From assembly GCF_040054535.1 (NCBI RefSeq), contig NC_090797.1:15920001-15984000 (forward strand): 64,000 nt of DNA, read 5' to 3'. The position numbers were made by a program, and so were the translations under genes. Position 1 is the first letter of the stretch, and every line of letters begins with the position of its first letter. The stretch is from Antennarius striatus (lineage: Eukaryota > Chordata > Actinopteri > Lophiiformes > Antennariidae). The notes under the pieces were generated by a model that searched no databases, was not told the origin of the DNA, and saw nothing but the letters and a program-made list of their open reading frames with translations. Below, piece after piece: positions 47,408 through 64,000 of this stretch.

Positions 47408-48373
47408 GTCTAAGTATTAGCCCGAAAAAAGAAACCATTGGGTGGCGCTAGAGATTGACAAGAATTGCTTGAAGTTGAGTCACAATGTTGGACAAAAAAA
47501 AGAAGAATACTCACTGAGGTATGTAAATGAATCCTGTGCGATACAGAAAACACATGAATGACTTGTCCACATCTGCCTCACAAAGGCAATCAGACGGCGT
47601 TAAAGTTCTTCCTAGATCACCTCAAATCCTCCTTCCCTCACAGATTCAGGGGCAGTAAAGCAACTGTTGTGACTTTGTGAAACTTAAAAAACACGCTGAC
47701 TCGACACGGGCACTGCACACGGCTGGGTGTGGGTTTGTAACCCCAACTTCAATGAGAGAGAGATCATTATTACTTCAGATATGAACTATTTTTAGACATG
47801 TTTGGACCACAAACCTGATTGCATTACATTAAACCCTTCAGCATCCAAGTACCTCATCAATCAGGCCAGGATCTGTTGAAGTGTTTGTGTTTACAGTGTA
47901 TGAGACGCACACCAATAGTGAACATTATGGTATATATAGAAGACGCTGTTTAACTTATTATGGCCAACGTTGGAAACTATGAAAGCGTCCACCACTAGTT
48001 CTGTCAAAGTCTGGACGTCCTGTGTTTTACCACTTCATGCACGTGGTTTCAGTGGGTGAACCCAAATGCTGAAAACTCTGGTTAAAAAGTCTGGATGAAC
48101 ATTCTGTTTGGACCAGTCGTAGCCTCAGAACAAAGGGAAGGCAGGGCTGCTTGTGCTCCGGTTGAAGAATCCCTGAGTCAAGTCACTGAACATTCAGAAC
48201 TCACTGTCCAAAGCTTAGGCACAGGTAGACTGGAAACTCTGGGTTACTTTTGCATGACCAGTTCTCTGAGTAGCAAGAATGAGATGCTGAAAAAGGGAGA
48301 AGCGCTGTGGATATAGACTCTCTCAGGTAACAAGAGTAACATTCAGGCTGTTGGACGGACTTTGGACCATATG
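47408..48373. other. likely bicd1 3' UTR
   Basis: Unique sequence just downstream of the bicd1 stop codon on the minus strand; no other feature recognised. Confidence 0.4.
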
Positions 48374-58604
<10,231 letters not shown>

Positions 58605-58849
58605 CTTCAGTGGACACCAAGAAGTCATCATGACATAATTAGGAGATGAACTGCCAATGATTTCCTTTAGAATATAGAATCACTGATGCAGACCATTACT
58701 CAAAAATAATCTAATCTAATAATCTAATCTAATAATAATCAGATCTTTGTTCGTTGTTTATTTTTAAACAAGGCTTCTCATTTAGGAACTGTGGAATGAA
58801 CCTTTTATGAATATGGTTTTCCTTCGTGTATGGTGAGAGGGAGGGCAAA

Positions 58850-59620
58850 AGCTCAGTCGACTGATCTAACTGGATGTCCTAGAGGACCTTAGGAGACACG
58901 CCGGATTAGAATTACTCCATCGACTTCCACACTCTCACGGCAGAGAGTGAGAGGAATGCTGCCACCATCTTCGATGCGTTCTGTAATGGACTCTCTGACT
59001 GTAAGGACCAGCTGGCAACCTGGGACTCCCCAGATGACTTGTTGCCTTCGCAGTCTGCATTGATGGTCCTCCAGCAAAAGAGGAGGCATTAGGTGGTTAG
59101 CTACTCAAAACCTCTTGGGCATGTCCTTGGCTACCCAATTAGGAATCAGGCAAGAACCCCATGGTCTCGCACCCCCACATGCCCACCCGGCATCCTGCAA
59201 GCCCGGACAGACCAGAGATAGGGGCCACACCCACCCACCAGATGTACCAGACATCTCCAGCAGACTGCAAACCTTCCTCCCCCTGTTGCCACCCACGGAG
59301 GCAAGCCGACCAGAGGTGGTCAGCCCCAACACACGTAGCACAGATGTAAACCTGCCTGGTAATGTGATTTCTGACTGGGGGCCCCAACTCACCTCTCATT
59401 TCTGGTTTGAGTTTTGTAGCCTCTTCGGAGCTTAAGTCAGCCTGACGTTGGGTTTTCACCCACAATCTACCGGAAAATCTGAGAGTGCTGCTGTGCCTCA
59501 CCTCTCACAGCCCATCCTCCTGGTCCAAATAACACCTGTGGATCTATAACACCCTGTCAAGTTCAGCCACCAGACTCTCGTCCTTCCAGTGTTCCTTGGG
59601 GTACCAACCACTATTGTTCC
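58850..59620 (+). pseudogene. Ty3/gypsy retrotransposon relic, gag and integrase pieces
   Basis: Plus strand, bicd1 intron 1. Frames near 58925-59095 (DAFCNGLSDCKDQLATWDSP) look like gag; 59360-59480 (VISDWGPQLTSHFWFEFCSL) and a later GYQPLLFPKKDGE are integrase core blocks. Protease, reverse transcriptase and RNase H are missing, so it is internally deleted, with stops. Confidence 0.7.
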
Positions 59621-59764
59621 CTAAAAAAGACGGTGAGGCCAGCGTTCCTTCAGTCCAGGATTCATCCAAAGGTGCCAGGTCCAACCTCTTGTGCACCTCA
59701 AAATGCTGCAAGCTGTCCTTCCAACCGCCACCAACACACCTGCCCCCCCATCATACTTTCAGGC

Positions 59765-60547
59765 AATCTTCTTCTTCTCCTTTGGGCTTTTCCCTTCAGA
59801 GGTCGCCACAGCCAATCAGTGTCCTCCATCTAACCCTGTCTTCTCATCCTCTTCTCTCACACCAACTACCTTCATGTCCTCTTTCACTACATCCATAAAC
59901 CTCCTCTTTGGTCTTCCTCTAGGCCTCCTGCCTGGCAGTTCAGAACTCAGCATCCTTCTACCAATATATTCACTATCTCTCCTCTGGACATGTCCAAACC
60001 ATCTCAGTCTGGCCTCTCTGACTTTATCTCCAGAACCTCTAACATGTGCTGTCCCTCTGATGTACTCATTCCTGATCCTATCCATCCTGGTCACTCCCAG
60101 AGAGAACCTCAGCATCTTCATCTCTGCTACCTCCAGCTCTGTCTCCTGTCTTTTCCTCAGGGACACTGTCTCTAGACCAAACAACATCGCTGGTCTCACC
60201 ACAGTTTTGTACACCTTTCCTTTCATTTTAGCTGAAACTCTTCTATCACACATCACACCTGACACTTTCCTCCACCCGTTCCATCCTGCCTGGACACGCT
60301 TCTTCACCTCTTTTCCACACTCTCCATTGCTCTGGACTGTTGACTCTAAGTACTTCAGATCCTCCACCTTCTTGATCTCTTCTCCCTCTAACCTCACTCT
60401 TCCACTTGGGTCCCTCTCATTCACACACATGTACTCTGTCTTACTGCGGCTAACCTTCATTCCTCTCCTTTCCAGGACAAACCTCCACCTCTCTAGCTTC
60501 TCCTCCACCTGTTCCCTGCTCTCACTAATGTGTCTGGCTATTCTCAA
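59765..60547 (-). pseudogene. LINE C-terminal fragment inserted in the gypsy relic
   Basis: A long minus-strand frame encodes the region after the reverse transcriptase core: ERWRFVLERRGMKVSRSKTE, SGVMCDRRVSAKMKGKVYKT, EMKMLRFSLGVTRMDRIRNE and GRRPRGRPKRRFMDVVKED. This string is very common in fish LINEs (clade not certain, RTE-like by my recollection). It lacks the catalytic core (5'-truncated). The frame is open for about 240 codons, so insertion is fairly recent. Confidence 0.8.
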
Positions 60548-60850
60548 GGACCTTCTAAGGGTAGAATCAAGGAAGTTGGCACCTCAGTTTGTGGGTCCAT
60601 TTCTCATTTCTAGGGTCATCAACTCCACAGCTGTCCATATTCGTCTGCCAAATTCCACATCTCAAATATCAAGGGGCAGAGACATTCATTATCTTGTTGA
60701 GTGGGGCTCCTCCCAGTCAGAGGACTGTTTGTGGGTCTCAGCTAGCAACATCCCGTCCCCTCCTTCATCAGAGAATTTCATTGGGACCTCCCTGATCAGG
60801 CTTGAGGAATGGCATAAACCGTTCCCAGCTGACACATAATTGTATTCTAA
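60548..60850 (+). pseudogene. gypsy integrase C-terminal region, downstream piece
   Basis: LRVESRKLAPQFVGPFLISR and HYLVEWGSSQSEDCLWVSAS are the integrase tail and chromodomain-like end of the element begun at 58850; the LINE at 59765 splits it. Confidence 0.7.
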
Positions 60851-61245
60851 TCTTAGTGTTTCCCTGCATTAACATCTATCTTTTCAGAGCTTCTCCTCCT
60901 CTCTGCACTCAATCAGTTCATCCCCTCCACCTGTCATCTCACCTTGTACCACATCTCTCCATCAGTCTCCACCCTACATACACTCTGCTCGGCCCTCAGA
61001 TCCCTGCCAGACTGTTAGCATTTGTCCTTCTCTCCAACATTCTTGTTTTCGGTGTAAGGGTCCTGCTCTGGTGTTCATTTTCCCTGATCCTGTCTTTCCC
61101 CTTCCTCCCATCAGCAGAGCTACGGTACACACCCGTCGGTCGTTGCTATCGACTGGCTAAAGCCAGCCTGAACTCTTCTCTTGTTACCAGAAGATTCTGT
61201 TTGCTTCTCCAAGTGTCAAAGTCTCAAGCTATGATAATCATAAAA
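60851..61245 (+). other. possible gypsy LTR region
   Basis: CT-rich sequence directly after the integrase stop codon, where a 3' LTR is expected. No second copy is present in the window to prove it. Confidence 0.3.
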
Positions 61246-61249
61246 AGGG

Positions 61250-61560
61250 ATTAGAATTATATACTGCTTTTCTAGACACTCAAAGACACTTTACAGTGGA
61301 TCTATTATTCTTTCACTCCTCATTCGTACTTGGTGATAGTGATGATGATGATGATGATGATGGTAATGGTAAACTACATGTGTAGCCACAACTGCCCTAG
61401 GGCAGACTGATGGAAAACTGGCAGCCAATCTGCCCCAACGGCCTCTCCGACCAGCACCAGAACAATCACACACATTCACACACCAGCGAGTGCCCCACTG
61501 GAGGCAAGGAGGGTAAAGGGTCTTGCCCAAGGACACAATGACAAATGACTAGGGTGAGCG
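61250..61560. repeat. dispersed repeat with GAT microsatellite
   Basis: ACTGCTTTTCTAGACACTCA, CAGCACCAGAACAATCACAC and GGGTCTTGCCCAAGGACACA are motifs of a repeat common in fish. A short GATGAT run is at 61338-61362. Confidence 0.6.
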
Positions 61561-61561
61561 G

Positions 61562-61865
61562 GATCCATCCATCCATCTTCTAATCACTGCTTTATCCACC
61601 GTAGCAGGTCACAGGGAGCTGGAGCCTGTCCCAGCTGGATTGGGCGTGAGGCAGGGGACACTCCAGGCACTACACCAGTGCATCGCGGAGCTACAGAGAC
61701 AGACAAGCATGTACGCTCACACTCAAACACTACGGTCAATTTGGGACCGGCCAATCAACCTGAAGCGTATGATTTTGGAGGTGGGAGGAGCCGGAACCCA
61801 GAACTGCCTTGCTGAGGGGGCGACAGCGCTAGCCACTGTACCACCGTGTCACCCGGGGGGCGGGA
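61562..61865. repeat. dispersed fish repeat, long copy
   Basis: ATCCATCCATCTTCTAATCAC, GGAGCCTGTCCCAGCTGGAT, CTACGGTCAATTTGGGACCG and TGGAGGTGGGAGGAGCCGGA. Best copy of the family also seen at 32160, 32925 and 35275. Confidence 0.65.
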
Positions 61866-62860
61866 TTCAAACTGAAAATCCTTGGACAAAAGTCAATGGA
61901 GGACCCGCTCTACCACCTCCGCCAGCGTGTTTTTATTGATTATACCAGCTTTGAGTTTGTGTTTGCCTGTTTGAACTGATTACCTTGACCTTTGGAGATG
62001 AACCATAGATTTGGAATTCACTCTCCTGTCATGCGTTTGGGTAATTTTTGTGACACTAACACTAGTCAATAATGTGTCAATAATTTTGGACTTCATTACA
62101 GAAACTTTGTCGACTTTATTTTCAGTTCTGCTCTTTGTTGACAGTCCTTGAACAATGACATGAAAACCAGCTGCAGACGGACATTGTGTTAAACTACAAT
62201 TTGGATTTTTTAAAAATTTTCTTCCTTATTACAGTATGAAAGAAACATTGTTTTCTGTCAATATCTGTCAACCTTAAAACAATGTAGTGTATCCATGACA
62301 ACAAATCCACACACTTTCTACTTTGAAGCGGAGACCCTAGAATCCCCTAATCCAGACACCTAACAGACAGTTTTGGTATTTCACCAAGCTTTTCTTCTCT
62401 GGCTGCCCTTAACACCAAGTCTGAATCTAATTTATTTAACACACTTGTACTGTTATTCCACATTAAATAATATGATATATCTTTTAACGGGATCTAGATG
62501 CTGATAGGTCAATATTGCAGGATTTTCAGATTTCTGCCATTAAATTTCTTACTGTACTGATTAGAATATATGGAATAGTTCATGTGAATGATCAACATTA
62601 AAGACAGGAGCAGCAGGAAAAACCTTCTTTCCTTTGCCATGCAGCTCAACACCCAGCTTCATGGATGACTTGATAAAGATCCAAAAAGCACCAGCAAATT
62701 ACAACTGGGTAGTGGTGGGTGAGAGAGGGTGAGACAGAGACAGAGAGAGAGAGAGGGAGATGGAAAGACAGACATACTAGTTGTTATTAGAGGAGAGGTG
62801 GTGAGTATGTTGGTGAAAGGGTGATGAGGATGGAGGACAAGAGGAAGACCAAAGAGAGGG
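61866..62860. other. no gene seen
   Basis: AT-rich sequence without a recognised exon, repeat array or mobile element; a GAGA-rich stretch lies at 62735-62760. Presumably intron 1 of bicd1. Confidence 0.45.
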
Positions 62861-62865
62861 TGGAA

Positions 62866-62877
62866 GAAGAAGAAGAA

Positions 62878-62917
<40 letters not shown>

Positions 62918-62959
62918 GTGATGGTGATGATGATGGTAGTGATGATGATGGTAGTGATG

Positions 62960-62991
<32 letters not shown>

Positions 62992-63001
62992 GATGTTGAT
63001 G

Positions 63002-63055
<54 letters not shown>

Positions 63056-63066
63056 GTGATGATGAT
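62866..63066. repeat. (GAT)n microsatellite
   Basis: About 200 bases of GAT with GGT, AGT and GTT interruptions, preceded by GAA units. Poly-Asp, poly-Met and poly-Ile frames are artefacts. Confidence 0.96.
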
Positions 63067-63206
63067 TGTAGCTAACGGTGTGTTTAATGCTGTAAAACCT
63101 CTACACTGACACAAAGGAAAAGTTAAAAATGGAAATCTGTTTCAGGAATCATCATCAAATCATCACAACCTCATAGTGAATAAATAATTCATAAATGTCC
63201 TCTCTC

Positions 63207-63307
<101 letters not shown>

Positions 63308-63454
63308 CATGCAGATACTTGAGTAGAGATGCATCTTTTATACATCCAGCCTGTTCTAAAGTGCTTCTGGGAATGTGGGTTTGTCATGCCTAACAAGGAC
63401 CAGAAGAAAGAGAACCAGGCTCTGACTGAAGCATCTGACCAAACCCACCTCAAC

Positions 63455-63548
63455 CAGAACACACTTCAGAACGCACTCCAGAACGCACTCCAGAACGCAC
63501 TCCAGAACACACTCCAGAACGCACTCCAGAACACACTCCAGAACACAG
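63455..63548. repeat. 12-bp minisatellite (CAGAACGCACTC)
   Basis: About eight copies of CAGAAC(G/A)CACTC. The frame through it (QNALQNTLQ) is open because 12 is a multiple of 3; no start or domain supports a gene. Confidence 0.92.
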
Positions 63549-63884
63549 TCTCAGCAGCACTGAAGAGAAGGAACCTCCATCTAGCAGGAGACTCCAGCGT
63601 CTAGTTCTGGTTCCTGCCCAGAACCCAGCTTCACCCCCAACCCGATAACGAGAGACATACAGCTGACCAGGATCAGGTCAACAGAGGCATCCCATTGGCT
63701 GTGGGGCCCTCAGACTGGTAACACCCCTCCCATTGGCGGTGGGGCCCTCAGAGGAATACTGCTTACTCCACTCCACACATCACAGGTTCTAAAGGCTCTT
63801 AGTTCAGTTTATTGATTAACAATTAGTTTATTTATTGCTCAGATTTGGATCCTTCGTAACAGGAATCCAGATGTTCAGAAATGG

Positions 63885-64000
63885 AATAACATCAATTCAT
63901 TCATATCTAGATAAGGAGACTTGGTGGTGGAATGAGGAGGTACAGGAGTGTATACAGAGAAAGAGGTTAGCTAAGAGGAAGTGGGACACTGAGAGGACTG
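63885..64000 (+). pseudogene. LINE fragment running off the right edge
   Basis: The plus strand reads ETWWWNEEVQECIQRKRLAK then RKWDTERT, the linker between endonuclease and reverse transcriptase of the LINE family seen antisense at 59765-60547. It continues past the window. Confidence 0.7.

Noticed and set aside
59691..60839. 382-codon plus-strand frame
   Set aside because: Mostly antisense of a LINE; only the last part matches gypsy integrase. Not a gene.
62659..63114. Poly-Asp, poly-Met and poly-Ile frames
   Set aside because: Readings of the GAT microsatellite.
63329..63604. 91-codon frame with QNALQNTLQ repeats
   Set aside because: Driven by a 12-bp minisatellite; no splice or domain support.

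Overview
The window is vertebrate nuclear DNA, almost certainly from a teleost fish. The evidence is split genes with GT-AG introns, fish-type proteins (beta-2-microglobulin, Tmbim4, Lemd3, MsrB3, Bicd1), long CA/TG microsatellites, and teleost-style transposons (L2/Maui-like and other LINEs, Tc1 and Tigger-like DNA elements, a tRNA-headed SINE, gypsy remnants). I cannot name the species.

Layout. 1-2151: beta-2-microglobulin on the minus strand (exons 1 and 2; the last short exon lies off the left edge), with an MHC-type X/Y-box promoter just upstream. 3178-7273: tmbim4, plus strand, seven exons, head to head with b2m. 11489-22963: lemd3 (MAN1), plus strand, thirteen exons reconstructed in frame to 836 codons; its introns 6 and 7 and its 3' region are packed with minisatellites. 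27157-37788: msrb3, plus strand, with two alternative first exons (a secretory signal peptide and a mitochondrial-type leader) spliced to five shared exons. 38500-48370: gene-poor, holding a frameshifted L2/Maui-like LINE, telomere-like CCCTAA arrays bracketed by a hairpin-bearing duplication, and a hAT-like element. 48374-58604: bicd1, minus strand, exons 2 to 11; the first exon must lie beyond the right edge. 58800-64000: an internally deleted gypsy element split by an antisense LINE, dispersed repeats, a GAT microsatellite and the start of another LINE.

The genes are unrelated housekeeping or signalling genes, not a pathway: MHC class I light chain, a Golgi/ER cell-death regulator, an inner nuclear membrane Smad antagonist, a methionine sulfoxide reductase and a dynein adaptor. 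Tmbim4, Lemd3 and Msrb3 also lie in one neighbourhood in human (12q14), so the core is conserved synteny.

I see no undescribed operon-like system. The most unusual items are a 34-bp tandem array after the lemd3 stop codon that carries about 13 consensus estrogen-response palindromes plus one inverted copy forming a perfect hairpin; a dispersed family with Helitron-type ends; and the hairpin-flanked telomere-like block. Exon boundaries were placed by hand from splice signals, reading phase and protein family knowledge; no alignment was run.
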